In this document: piece by piece, positions 8,773 to 17,734 of the stretch | How the letters are laid out: every line of letters starts with the position of its first letter | How positions within the stretch are numbered: position 1 is the stretch's first letter | From: Actinoplanes sp. N902-109 | GTDB lineage: Bacteria > Actinomycetota > Actinomycetes > Mycobacteriales > Micromonosporaceae | NCBI RefSeq assembly: GCF_000389965.1 | Contig: NC_021191.1 | Location: 7,379,501-7,443,500, forward strand | Length of the DNA: 64,000 nt | Direction: 5' to 3' | Made by a program: the position numbers and the translations under genes | The notes under the pieces: model-generated | Told to the model about the DNA's origin: nothing | The model's database searches: none | The model's input: the letters and a program-made list of their open reading frames with translations, nothing else

Positions 8773-10509
8773 GTGCTGATCCGACTGCTGAGAGCGCGGC
8801 TGCGGCCGTACTCCACACCGATCTTCCTGGTTGTGCTGTTCCAGTTCGTCGCCACGCTGGCGACGCTCTACCTGCCGACGCTCAACGCCGACATCATCGA
8901 CAAGGGCGTCGTGCCCGGCGACACCGGCTATGTCATGCGGGTCGGCCTCGAGATGCTCGGCATCACCCTGGTGCAGATCACCGCCCAGGTCGCCGCCGTC
9001 TACTACGGGGCACGCACCGCCATGGGGGTCGGCCGTGACCTGCGGGCGGCGATCTTCTCCCGGGTGATGGCGTTCTCGACCCGCGAGGTCGGGCAGTTCG
9101 GCGCGCCCTCGCTGATCACCCGCACCACGAACGACGTCCAGCAGGTGCAGATGCTGGTCCTGATGACGTTCCTGCTCATGGTGTCGGCGCCGATCATGTG
9201 CGTCGGCGGCATCGTGCTGGCGCTGCACCAGGACGTCCCGCTGTCCGGGCTGCTGCTGATCATCGTGCCGGTGCTGCTGGCGGTCGTCGGCACCATCATC
9301 TCGATCATGCGGCCGCTGTTCCGCACGATGCAGGTGCGCATCGACAAGGTCAACCGGATCATGCGCGAGCAGATCACCGGCATCCGGGTCATCCGGGCGT
9401 TCGTGCGTGACGAGCGCGAGCAGGCCCGCTACGGCTCGGCCAACCAGGAGCTGACCGATGTCTCGCTGCGGGTCGGGCGGGTCATGGCGGCCATGTTCCC
9501 GACCGTCATGCTCATCGTCAACGTCTCCAGCGTCGCGGTGCTGTGGTTCGGCGGGCACCGCATCGACGCCGGGTCGATGCAGGTCGGTGCGCTGACCGCG
9601 TTCCTCAGCTATCTCATGCAGATCTTGATGGCGATCATGATGGCGACCTTCATGTTCGTCATGATCCCCCGCGCCGAGGTGTGCGCCGAGCGCATCGAGG
9701 AGGTGCTGGACACCGAGCCGTCCGTGCACGTGGCGGCCGAGCCGGTCACCGAGCTGGCCCGGCACGGCTTCCTGGAGCTGCGCGGGGTGGCGTTCCACTA
9801 CCCCGGGGCCGCCGAGCCGGTGCTGAGCGACGTCGCCATGGTCGCGCGGCCGGGCGAGGTGACCGCGGTGATCGGCAGCACCGGCGCCGGCAAGACCACG
9901 CTGCTCAACCTGATCCCCCGGCTGTTCGACGCGACCGCCGGCGAGGTGCTGGTCGACGGGGTGGACGTGCGCCGGCTCGCACCCGCGCTGCTGTCCCGCG
10001 TGGTGGGCCTGGTCCCGCAGAAGCCGTATCTGTTCACCGGCACTGTTGCCTCCAACCTGCGCTACGGCAACCCCGACGCCACCGACGAGGAGCTGTGGGA
10101 TGCGCTCGAGGTGGCCCAGGCGCGCGACTTCGTGGAGCGCATGGAGGGCGGGCTGGCGGCACCGATCGCCCAGGGCGGCACCAACGTCTCCGGCGGCCAG
10201 CGGCAACGCCTCGCGATCGCCCGGGTGCTGGTGCAGCGCCCCGAGATCTACCTGTTCGACGACTCGTTCTCGGCCCTCGACTACGCCACCGACGCGGCGC
10301 TGCGAGCCGCCCTGGCCGAGCGCACCGCGGACGCGACCGTGGTGATCGTGGCCCAGCGGGTGAGCACCATCCGCGACGCCGACCGCATCCTCGTGCTCGA
10401 CGGGGGCCGCGTGGTGGGTGCGGGCACGCACACCGAACTCATGGACACCGACGAGACCTACCGCGAGATCGTGCTGTCCCAGCTCACCGAGCAGGAGGCA
10501 GCAGCATGA
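8773..10509 (+). CDS. ABC exporter half-transporter (degenerate-site subunit)
   Basis: A 578-residue fusion of a six-helix exporter membrane domain (residues 1-310) and an ATPase domain. Walker A GSTGAGKTTLLN is near residue 370 and the signature is VSGGQRQRLAIAR. Walker B reads IYLFDDSFSALD: the catalytic glutamate is replaced by aspartate. In heterodimeric exporters such as TM287/288 and LmrCD one partner carries this change and the second does not, which matches the next gene. Multidrug or lipid export is the likely role. GTG start. Confidence 0.9.
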   Translation: MLIRLLRARLRPYSTPIFLVVLFQFVATLATLYLPTLNADIIDKGVVPGDTGYVMRVGLEMLGITLVQITAQVAAVYYGARTAMGVGRDLRAAIFSRVMAFSTREVGQFGAPSLITRTTNDVQQVQMLVLMTFLLMVSAPIMCVGGIVLALHQDVPLSGLLLIIVPVLLAVVGTIISIMRPLFRTMQVRIDKVNRIMREQITGIRVIRAFVRDEREQARYGSANQELTDVSLRVGRVMAAMFPTVMLIVNVSSVAVLWFGGHRIDAGSMQVGALTAFLSYLMQILMAIMMATFMFVMIPRAEVCAERIEEVLDTEPSVHVAAEPVTELARHGFLELRGVAFHYPGAAEPVLSDVAMVARPGEVTAVIGSTGAGKTTLLNLIPRLFDATAGEVLVDGVDVRRLAPALLSRVVGLVPQKPYLFTGTVASNLRYGNPDATDEELWDALEVAQARDFVERMEGGLAAPIAQGGTNVSGGQRQRLAIARVLVQRPEIYLFDDSFSALDYATDAALRAALAERTADATVVIVAQRVSTIRDADRILVLDGGRVVGAGTHTELMDTDETYREIVLSQLTEQEAAA

Positions 10510-10553
10510 CCACGGCTGACGACCGGGCGCTGCCCGAGGGAGGCACGGCATGA
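10506..10553 (+). CDS. Possible 15-codon coupling ORF between the two exporter genes
   Basis: ATG 10506 overlaps the stop of the upstream exporter gene (ATGA), and this small frame ends in a TGA that overlaps the ATG of the downstream one. The 15-residue product has no visible feature. It may simply keep ribosomes moving across a 40-base gap; the downstream gene also has its own GAGGGAGG site. It could equally be chance. Confidence 0.25.
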   Translation: MTTADDRALPEGGTA

Positions 10554-12505
10554 CGGCGCCGATGCGCAGGCCCAGCGGACCGCCGATGGGCGGCCCGGGC
10601 CGGATGATGGGCGGCGGCATGCCGGCCGAGAAACTGCAGGACTTCCGCGGCTCGTCCAAGCGGCTGCTCGCCATGCTGTGGCCGCAGCGCGCGCTCGTCG
10701 CCGTGGTGCTGCTGCTGGGCATCGCCAGCGTGGCGCTGTCGGTCAGCGGCCCCAAGATCCTGGGCCACGCCACCGACATCATCTTCGCCGGCTACCTCGG
10801 CAAACGGTTCCCCGCCGGGGTCAGCAAGGAACAGCTGATCGAGCAGCTGCGGGCCCGCGGCGAGACCAACCAGGCGCGCATGCTGGAGTCGATGGACATC
10901 GTGCCGGGCCGGGGCGTCGACTTCACCCGGCTCTGGCACGTGCTGATGGTCGTGCTGGTGCTGTACGTGCTGGCCTGGGCGTTCGGCGTGCTGCAGGGCC
11001 GGCTGACCGCGCGGGTCGTGCAGAACACCGTCTTCCGGCTGCGCCAGCAGGTCGAGGACAAGCTGTCCCGGCTGCCGCTGTCCTACTTCGACCAGCAGGC
11101 CCGTGGTGAGGTGCTGAGCCGGGCCACCAACGACACCGACAACATCGCCCAGACCCTGCAGCAGACGCTGGCCCAGTTGGTGACCGCGCTGCTGACGATC
11201 ATCGGGGTGCTCGTGGTGATGTTCTGGATCTCCCCGCTGCTGGCGGTGATCGCGCTGGTCACCGTACCGCTGTCGGTGTGGGTCACCACCCGGGTCGGCA
11301 AGCGCTCCCAGCCGCAGTTCGTCGCGCAGTGGGCGACGACGGGCCGGCTCAACGGCCACATCGAGGAGATGTTCACCGGGCACTCGCTGGTCAGGGTGTT
11401 CGGCCGCGACCGCGAGGCGATCGCGACGTTCGAGGAGCACAACGACAAGCTGTTCGCGTCGAGCTTCCGCGCCCAGTTCATTTCCGGGCTGATCCAGCCG
11501 GCCATGATGTTCATCAGCAACCTCAACTACGTGCTGGTGGCCGTCGTGGGTGGGTTGCGGGTGGCGTCCGGGTCGCTGTCGCTCGGCGAGGTGCAGGCCT
11601 TCGTGCAGTATTCGCGGCAGTTCAGCCAGCCGCTGACCCAGGTGGCGAGCATGGCCAACCTGGTGCAGTCCGGGGTGGCCTCGGCCGAGCGGGTGTTCGC
11701 GCTGCTGGACGCGCCCGAGCAGAGCCCCGACCCGGCCGGCAGCGGGGTGCGCCCGATCGAGGGCCGGGTCGCCTTCGAGCACGTGTCGTTCCGCTACACC
11801 CCCGACAAGCCGTTGATCGAGGACCTGTCGTTCACCGTCGAGCCCGGGCAGACCGTGGCCATCGTCGGTCCCACCGGCGCCGGCAAGACCACGCTGGTCA
11901 ACCTGCTGATGCGGTTCTACGAGGTGACCGGGGGCCGGATCACCCTCGACGGCGTGGACATCGCCACCATGCCGCGCGCCGAGCTGCGCGAGCACATGGG
12001 CATGGTGCTGCAGGACACCTGGCTGTTCGGCGGCACCATCGCCGAGAACATCGCGTACGGCGCCGACTCCCCCACGCCGGACCAGGTCGCGACCGCCGCC
12101 GAAGCCGCCCACGTGGAACGCTTCGTCCGCGCACTGCCGGACGGCATCGAGACCATGATCGACGAAGAGGGCTCGAACGTCTCCGCCGGCGAGAAACAGC
12201 TGATCACCATCGCCCGCGCCTTCCTCGCCGAGCCGAGCATCCTCATCCTCGACGAGGCCACCAGCTCGGTCGACACCCGCACCGAGGTCCTCATCCAACG
12301 GGCGATGACCATGCTGCGCTCGGGCCGCACCTCCTTCGTCATCGCCCACCGCCTCTCCACCATCCGAGACGCCGACATGATCCTCGTCATGGAGAACGGC
12401 GCCATCGTCGAACAAGGCACCCACGACGCCCTGATCGCCGCCGGCGGCGCCTACGCCCGCCTCTACTCAGCCCAATTCGCCCAAGCCGCCGTCGAGGTCG
12501 ACTGA
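10550..12505 (+). CDS. ABC exporter half-transporter (catalytic-site subunit)
   Basis: A 651-residue half-exporter. A short Pro/Gly/Met-rich N terminus (about 30 residues) precedes the six-helix membrane domain, which has an extended extracytoplasmic insert between the first two helices. Walker A GPTGAGKTTLVN and a canonical Walker B ILILDEATSSVD with catalytic glutamate are present. Its signature is altered (VSAGEKQLITIAR instead of LSGGQ), the usual complement of a partner whose Walker B is degenerate. The two proteins should form one heterodimer with one active and one silent ATP site. Start ATG with GAGGGAGG upstream. Confidence 0.9.
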   Translation: MTAPMRRPSGPPMGGPGRMMGGGMPAEKLQDFRGSSKRLLAMLWPQRALVAVVLLLGIASVALSVSGPKILGHATDIIFAGYLGKRFPAGVSKEQLIEQLRARGETNQARMLESMDIVPGRGVDFTRLWHVLMVVLVLYVLAWAFGVLQGRLTARVVQNTVFRLRQQVEDKLSRLPLSYFDQQARGEVLSRATNDTDNIAQTLQQTLAQLVTALLTIIGVLVVMFWISPLLAVIALVTVPLSVWVTTRVGKRSQPQFVAQWATTGRLNGHIEEMFTGHSLVRVFGRDREAIATFEEHNDKLFASSFRAQFISGLIQPAMMFISNLNYVLVAVVGGLRVASGSLSLGEVQAFVQYSRQFSQPLTQVASMANLVQSGVASAERVFALLDAPEQSPDPAGSGVRPIEGRVAFEHVSFRYTPDKPLIEDLSFTVEPGQTVAIVGPTGAGKTTLVNLLMRFYEVTGGRITLDGVDIATMPRAELREHMGMVLQDTWLFGGTIAENIAYGADSPTPDQVATAAEAAHVERFVRALPDGIETMIDEEGSNVSAGEKQLITIARAFLAEPSILILDEATSSVDTRTEVLIQRAMTMLRSGRTSFVIAHRLSTIRDADMILVMENGAIVEQGTHDALIAAGGAYARLYSAQFAQAAVEVD

Positions 12506-12555
12506 CCCCCGATCCCACCGACCCCAGGCGCCGCCGCGACCACCCCGTCGCGGCG

Positions 12556-12930
12556 GCGCTTCGGCTTGGCGGCGCCCCCCTCGCCGCGGCTCCTCGGATC
12601 GGCGGCGCTCCCATCGCGGCGACGCCTCGGATCGGCGGCGCTCCCCTCGCGGCGACGCCTCGAATTGGCGGCGCTCCCCTCGCCGCGGCGCCTGGAATCG
12701 GCGGCGCTCCCCTCGCGGCGACGCCTGGGATCGGCGGCGGCGTCTCGGATTGGCGGCGGCGCGTCGAATTGGCGGTCTCCTGTCGCGGCGGCGGCGCCTC
12801 GGATTGGCGGCGCCCCCCTCGCGGCGACGCCTGGGATCGGCGGCGGCGCCTCGAATTGGCAGCCTCCTATCGCGGCGGCGGCGCCTCGGATTGGCGGCCT
12901 TCCGTCGCGGCGGCGGCGTACACCCGATCA
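12556..12930. repeat. Minisatellite of about eleven 33-bp units
   Basis: A run of imperfect tandem repeats built on GGATCGGCGGCGCTCCCC followed by TCGCGGCGACGCCT. Some units are shortened by an internal deletion. The unit length is a multiple of three, so long but low-complexity reading frames exist in several frames on both strands, for example at 12566-12994 plus and 12467-13003 minus. None has a ribosome-binding site or a recognisable product, and I treat them as repeat artefacts. Confidence 0.85.
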
Positions 12931-13574
12931 CCGTCGGCTCCCTCAGGCCGCCGTCAAAGGCGCGTCCACGAACCAAGGCCGCCACAGCACCTGATCGCGG
13001 CAACGACTCCTTCCACCACCCACCCGCGCCACCGGCTCGCCGGCCCCCACTGCCCGCAACAGGATCAGCCCGTACGGCAGGACGACCTTGAAGCGCATAC
13101 CGGCATTACCCCGCACCCGCGCCCACGCCCGCGCGTCCACGCCCTCGTCAGACCGCGCAGCTCCGTGAGATTCCACGCCTGCCGTCCGCGTCCGCCGGGT
13201 CCACCGGGTCCACCGGGTCCGCCTCAGGCTGCCGCCAGCTCAGTCCGATTCGCCAGATCGCCCCAGGCCCATCGTCGGATCAGCCGGGGCGCCCAGGTCG
13301 TGTGGGACCGCCGGACTGGTTGGGTCACGCGGATCTAGGTCAGGTCATCGATCAGGTCCAACCGGATCAGCCATGTCCATCTGGTTTGCCGAACAGGGCC
13401 ACCGCGGGATCGGTTCCATTGGGTTGAGCCGGAACAACGGGGGCCGGTGGATCTGTTGGGGCCGCCGGAGCAGTCCAAGCTCCACTGGCGTCGGGGTCCG
13501 CCGAATCGACGAGGCAGCTGGGTTGACGGGACGTCCGGATCAGCCGGGCCAAGCGGAACAGCCGGGATAGATCG
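12931..13574. other. Gene-free stretch with a short 9-bp repeat
   Basis: No convincing gene. Around 13190-13235 the 9-mer CGGGTCCAC is repeated about four times. A short minus-strand frame at 12943-13176 has a fairly natural composition around MRFKVVLPYGLILLR but lacks a family match I recognise and a clear start. Reading frames on the opposite strand show no better evidence. The function of the stretch, if any, is unknown. Confidence 0.4.
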
Positions 13575-13684
13575 ACCAACGGGAACGGCCGACCAACGGG
13601 AACGGCCGGGCAACGGGAACGGGAACGGCCGGGCAACGGGAACGGGAACGGCCGGGCAACGGGAACGGCCGGGCAACAGGAACG
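13575..13684. repeat. Tandem repeat of 17- and 23-bp units
   Basis: About five copies of CAACGGGAACGGCCGGG. Two copies carry an extra internal AACGGG hexamer, making them 23 bp. The unit is unrelated to the 33-bp array upstream. No gene is supported here. Confidence 0.8.
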
Positions 13685-13966
13685 CAGTCTCGGCGTGGCG
13701 TTGCTCGCGCGGGAGGCGACGGTTGGGCGCGGCGGAATGCCAGCGGCGGGGTGTCGATGAGGGTACGCAGGGGTCGCGCGCCGGTTTGGCGAGCGGTTTG
13801 CGTCGGTCGCGAGGGAATTCGGTCGGCGCGGGCGGAGGGCGGCCGGTGCATGTCCGGGGCGGCCGAGGAAAGCGAACGGGCCGACGGAGAAGGGCGGAAC
13901 AGGCCGGGCCGGGGTAGCGGAACGGGCCGACGGGGGAAGCGGAACAGACCGAGGCCGAGGCCGGGG
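13685..13966. other. Gene-free spacer between minisatellites
   Basis: Nothing recognisable. Open frames here are Arg/Gly-rich, without start signals, and continue through the flanking repeats. Confidence 0.4.
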
Positions 13967-14091
13967 TAGCGGAACAGGCCGGCCAGGGAAAGCGGACCAG
14001 GCCGGGCCGGGGAAAGCGGAACAGGCCGGGCCGGGGAAAGCGGACCAGGCCGGGCTGGGGAAAGCGGACCAGGCCGGGCTGGGGAAAGCGG
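13967..14091. repeat. Tandem repeat of 24-bp units
   Basis: About five copies of a unit reading GGGGAAAGCGGACC then AGGCCGGGCC, with A/C and C/T variants. Degenerate copies extend upstream to about 13880. The array ends at the terminator hairpin of the Calx-beta gene. Confidence 0.8.
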
Positions 14092-14121
14092 AACGGGGCG
14101 GCCCGTGTGGGCCGCCCCGTT
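14092..14121 (-). terminator. Terminator hairpin of the Calx-beta gene
   Basis: A perfect 13-bp stem, AACGGGGCGGCCC paired with GGGCCGCCCCGTT, around a GTGT loop, 18 bases beyond the stop codon at 14140. No U-tract follows on the minus strand, as is common in high-GC actinomycetes. Confidence 0.75.
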
Positions 14122-14139
14122 CGTTTGCTGCTGGGTGGG

Positions 14140-17034
14140 TCAGCGCACCGTGACGCGGGCGCTTCTCGAGGTGTTGGTCAGCAGGCCGACGTCGCCGTCG
14201 CCGTAGACGGTGGCCTTGAAGAGGTAGGACTTGCCCGAGGTGCCGTTGATCGTCTTGGTGTAGACGCCGCTGGCGTTCAGGATGCCGGTGCCGACGGTGG
14301 TCCAGCTGCCGTCCGCGTTGGCGCGCAGGACGCGGACGCTCAGGCCGCGGACCTTCGGGTCACCGATGACCGACAGCGTGACCTTGCCCTTGCTGGAGGA
14401 GCGGACCGCGAAGTCCGGGTCCTCCTTCAGGTTCACCTTGATGGTCTTGGACTCGATGTCGCCGTTCGAGACCTTGAACCACCAGCCGGTGGTGGTGAAC
14501 TCCGGCGTGAACGAGTAGGCACCGTTGGCCGCGGCCGTCGTGGTGCCCAGGTTCTCCCACGGGGCGGCGTCGGCCGCGCCGACGGCCTTGCCCCACAGGG
14601 TGAGGTTGGCCGCGGCCGGGGCCATACCGCTGAGCCGCAGCGGACCCGCGCCCAGGCGGAAGCTGGCCGCCGACATCAGGGTGATGTCGGTGCCCGGCGC
14701 CGGGGTGTTGCCGTCGTTGGCGGCGATGGTGATGACGCCGTCGATGACCGTGCCCTGGCCGAGGCCGGTGCCGGAGGCGAGGATCGTCTCGGCGGGCTCG
14801 GCGGTGGTGTCGTCCACGATCTCCAGCGGGCTGCCGACCTGCACCGAGGCGCCGGACGGGGTGCCGCCGTTGACCCACACGCCGACCGTACCCGGGTCGA
14901 TGAAGTCGGACGGCGACGCCGCGACGCTGCCCTTGACCGACGCGCCGCGGAACGTCACGTTGAAGAACGAGTCGTCCTGCGCGACGCCCTTGGTGGTGGC
15001 CATGACCTGCACCTTGTCGCCCTCGTTGGCGGTGGCGCTGGTCACCTCGATGGAGGGGGCGGTGTCGTCGTTGGTGATCGTGAGCGAGGCCGTCTTCACG
15101 TCGCTGGACACGTTGGTGCCGGTCGGCGTGAGCTGGACCTGCATGGTCTCGTTGGTCTCGTACACGTCGTCACCGTTGACCAGGAAGTAGACGTAACCCG
15201 TGGTCTGGCCGGCCGGGACGATGGCCTGCGCGGGCGGCTCGATGTAGTCGAGCTGGCCGGGGCGCGGGCTGGCGCTGGTCGTCGTGGTGGCCGTGCCCGG
15301 CAGGTCGTCGACGGTGAAGACGACGTTCTTGGACGCGGCGTTCGACAGCTTCACCGGGAAGACGGCGACGGAACCGCCGTTGCCCTCCACCATCGTCATC
15401 GAGGCGATGGTGACGGTCGGCTTGGCGTCGTCGTCGGCGATGGTGATCTCGACCGGCTGCAGCGAGTTCGGCACCGTGGCCGTCGTGCTGGAGAGCCAGA
15501 TCTCGAAGTCCTCGTCACCTTCGTAGATGGTGTCGCCGATGACGTCGACGGTGAACGTCTTGGCGGTCTCACCGGGGGCGAACGTCAGCGTGCCCATGGC
15601 GTTGGTGAAGTCCTCGCCGTCCATCGCGGTATCGCTGGCGGTCTGGTACATCACCTTGACCTCCTGACCGGAAGCCTTGTTGAGCTTCACGGTGAAGGTC
15701 TGCGAGGTCTTGCCGGTGTTGCCCTCGGTCACCCGGTTGGTGCTCGGCTGCAGCGACACGGTGGGGCTGTCGTCGTCGTCGGCGATGCCGCCGGTGGCCA
15801 CGGTCTTGGTGCCGAGCGCCGCGATCGTCGGCGAGGCGATCGTGACGTGCATGTCCTCGGGGTCGATCTCGTCGATCGAGTCCGTCAGCGTGCTGATCGA
15901 AGCCGTCTGCTGGGTGCTGCCGTTGGGGATGTTGGTGTTGACGGTGGTGGCCGGGAACCGGACCGTTCCGCTGGGCACCGCGGTGTAGTCGTCGCCGGCC
16001 TTGGCCACGCCGGCCTTGGCGGCGTCGGTCGCGTTCAGGTCCGAGCCGGGCCCGTCGGCGGTGCTGTAGGAGACCGTGACCTCACGCTCGGACGGCACGT
16101 CGAGGGTCACCGGGAACTGCAGCGGGTCGCCTTCCTGCGCGCTGGTCGGCGCGATGGAGACCTTGGACTGCTCCTCGTTGTCCTGGATCGTGACCGTGGC
16201 GGTCTTGGTCCCGGTGACGTTCGCCGTGGTGGCGCCCGTGATGGTGAAGCTCTGCTCCGACTCCTCGTACAGCGGGTCGTCGGTGATGGCGATGGAGAGC
16301 GGCGCGCTCTTGGTCTGCCCGACCGGGATGTCCAGCGTGGTGTTCGCCGGGATCGCGGTGTAGTCCTGCCCGGACCGCGCGTTGACGTCGGCCGACGAGA
16401 CCGGGATGGAGATGGCCTTGCCGGACCGCGCGGACAGCTCGGCCGTCACCTTGACCGTGCCGGCGGCCTCACCCGGGGTCGAGTCGTCGAGCTGCAGGGT
16501 GTAGGTCGGGGCGTTGTCGTTGTCGGTGATGGTGCCCGTCGCCGTGATGGTGTTCGCCGGCACGGCGTTGTCCGAGACCGTGATGGTGAAGGTCTCGTCG
16601 TTCTCGTCCATCGTGTCGTCGGTCGTGTTGATGACGATGCTCTGGTTCTGCGTCGTCGTGTTCGCGTCGCCGGCCGGGAAGCTGAGCGTGCCACCGGTGG
16701 TGGGCGAGTAGTCGTCGGCCGGGTCCGCCGCCGGGTCGTTCACGTTGGTCGTGCCGGGGTTGATCGTCCAGGTCAGGTTCTGCGCCGAGAGCGGCGCCGA
16801 GCCGGTCCGCACGACGGTGAACGTGAGCGAGGAACCCTCGTTCGCCGACACCGCGGTCTGCTGGAAGACGAAGCCGGGGATCGCGGCCTCGGCGGGCGAC
16901 GTGACGAGAACGGCCGGCATCAGGCCGATCGCACCGGCGACCGCGGCCGACAGGGCCGTACGGACCGACTTGGGTCCACGCAGCATGAACGGTACCGAGC
17001 CGCTCTTGGCTGCATGGGCTGCTTGATAGCGCAT
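14140..17034 (-). CDS. Secreted Calx-beta repeat protein
   Basis: A 964-residue exported protein. I start it at ATG 17034, which has GGAG nine bases upstream; the frame is open about 700 bases further but that part covers the leader RNA and the opposite-strand tfoX-like gene. A signal peptide covers roughly residues 20-50, ending near SPAEA. About six Calx-beta-type repeats follow, each ending in a ITDNDNAP, IQDNEEQS, IADDDDSP, IADDDAKP or ITNDDTAP type Ca-binding turn. The last 250 residues are beta-rich without repeats. Such proteins act in adhesion or the extracellular matrix and bind calcium. No sortase motif or C-terminal helix is seen, so surface retention is unclear. A c-di-GMP riboswitch candidate in the leader suggests control by that messenger. 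Confidence 0.88.
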   Translation of the reverse strand: MRYQAAHAAKSGSVPFMLRGPKSVRTALSAAVAGAIGLMPAVLVTSPAEAAIPGFVFQQTAVSANEGSSLTFTVVRTGSAPLSAQNLTWTINPGTTNVNDPAADPADDYSPTTGGTLSFPAGDANTTTQNQSIVINTTDDTMDENDETFTITVSDNAVPANTITATGTITDNDNAPTYTLQLDDSTPGEAAGTVKVTAELSARSGKAISIPVSSADVNARSGQDYTAIPANTTLDIPVGQTKSAPLSIAITDDPLYEESEQSFTITGATTANVTGTKTATVTIQDNEEQSKVSIAPTSAQEGDPLQFPVTLDVPSEREVTVSYSTADGPGSDLNATDAAKAGVAKAGDDYTAVPSGTVRFPATTVNTNIPNGSTQQTASISTLTDSIDEIDPEDMHVTIASPTIAALGTKTVATGGIADDDDSPTVSLQPSTNRVTEGNTGKTSQTFTVKLNKASGQEVKVMYQTASDTAMDGEDFTNAMGTLTFAPGETAKTFTVDVIGDTIYEGDEDFEIWLSSTTATVPNSLQPVEITIADDDAKPTVTIASMTMVEGNGGSVAVFPVKLSNAASKNVVFTVDDLPGTATTTTSASPRPGQLDYIEPPAQAIVPAGQTTGYVYFLVNGDDVYETNETMQVQLTPTGTNVSSDVKTASLTITNDDTAPSIEVTSATANEGDKVQVMATTKGVAQDDSFFNVTFRGASVKGSVAASPSDFIDPGTVGVWVNGGTPSGASVQVGSPLEIVDDTTAEPAETILASGTGLGQGTVIDGVITIAANDGNTPAPGTDITLMSAASFRLGAGPLRLSGMAPAAANLTLWGKAVGAADAAPWENLGTTTAAANGAYSFTPEFTTTGWWFKVSNGDIESKTIKVNLKEDPDFAVRSSSKGKVTLSVIGDPKVRGLSVRVLRANADGSWTTVGTGILNASGVYTKTINGTSGKSYLFKATVYGDGDVGLLTNTSRSARVTVR

Positions 17035-17052
17035 GTGTTTCTGTCTCCTTCG

Positions 17053-17131
17053 GCGGCTGGGCCGCCTCCCGCTCGGGAGGTCCCTGGCTTTGCGTCCCCG
17101 CCTTGCGACGGGTTTGCCTTTTTCGAGCCGC
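17053..17131 (-). ncRNA. Cyclic-di-GMP-I (GEMM) riboswitch candidate
   Basis: In the 5' leader of the Calx-beta gene the minus strand shows the GEMM-I core in order. P1 5' strand GCGGCU lies at 17131-17126. Then come GGCAAACC, a P2 hairpin CCCGUC-GCAA-GGCGGG with a GNRA tetraloop, the hallmark GGGACGCAAAGCC, a P3 hairpin CCUCCC-GAGC-GGGAGG flanked by GGG and CCC, and the P1 3' strand AGCCGC (17058-17053). The Shine-Dalgarno GGAG (17048-17045) begins five bases after P1, so ligand binding could expose or hide it. I compared it by memory with the Vc2 aptamer; no covariance model was run. Confidence 0.88.
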
Positions 17132-17349
17132 TGGCCGCGGCTGCTGGCGCGGGCCTGTTGCGCGGGGACAAAGCTCGCACTTGGGAACTGCGCCGAAGTG
17201 ACTGTAACCATGGAATTGCGATGGTGTGGGTGATTTGAGCTTTTCGCCCAGATGACCGGTGCCAATACCGAATGACCGTTGTAGCAGTGTGACGAAACAT
17301 CATTTCTGTCTTTTTTGTCCGTTTCAAGAGATGCGCGGTACGGTACGAC

Positions 17350-17676
17350 ATGGCATATGACGAGACGCTGGCCGGGCGGCTGCGTGAGCTGCTCAGCCCG
17401 GTCCCCGGGGCGACCGGCAAGCGCATGTTCGGCGGGCTGTCGTTTCTCATCGACGGCAACCTGACGGTGGCGGTCCGGGGCGCCGATCTGATGGTCCGCG
17501 TCGGCCCGGAGGCGACCCCGGACGCGCTTGCCGAGCCCGGCGCCCGCCCCTGCGAGATGGGGGCGCGGACGATGCGCGGGTGGGTGGAGGTCGACGGAGC
17601 GGTCCTCGACGACGAGACATTGCGGCGATGGGTGGACCGCGCACGGGCGTACACAGCGACACTGCCGGCAAAGTAA
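17350..17676 (+). CDS. TfoX N-terminal domain protein
   Basis: A 108-residue protein consisting only of the TfoX/Sxy N-terminal domain: RMFGGLSFLIDGNLTVAV and LMVRVGPE are family-typical. Stand-alone copies in actinobacteria have no proven link with competence, so I give no gene name. A TACGGT (17339-17344) ends five bases before ATG, a possible leaderless promoter. Divergent from the Calx-beta gene with about 215 bases between this start and the riboswitch. Confidence 0.85.
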   Translation: MAYDETLAGRLRELLSPVPGATGKRMFGGLSFLIDGNLTVAVRGADLMVRVGPEATPDALAEPGARPCEMGARTMRGWVEVDGAVLDDETLRRWVDRARAYTATLPAK

Positions 17677-17734
17677 AGGAACTCGTTGCCTGGGATCCAC
17701 CTGCGCGTCGCCTGCGACTGATGCGGTGTTGCGC

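Noticed and set aside
8086..10782. An 898-codon minus-strand frame opposite the ABC exporter
   Set aside because: His/Arg/Gln-rich shadow of Walker-motif-containing genes.
12467..13003. Arg-rich frames within the 33-bp repeat array (also 12566-12994 plus)
   Set aside because: They exist because the repeat length is a multiple of three; no ribosome-binding site, no domain, several frames equally open.
12556..14091. CRISPR array
   Set aside because: Repeats are directly adjacent without unique spacers and no cas genes are present.
14107..17238. A 1043-codon plus-strand frame opposite the Calx-beta gene
   Set aside because: Val/Asp/Gly/Arg-rich shadow; it also covers the terminator and riboswitch regions. 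The minus strand has clear Calx-beta repeats.
17350..17676. Competence regulator role for the TfoX-domain protein
   Set aside because: Only the N-terminal domain is present and no competence genes are nearby.
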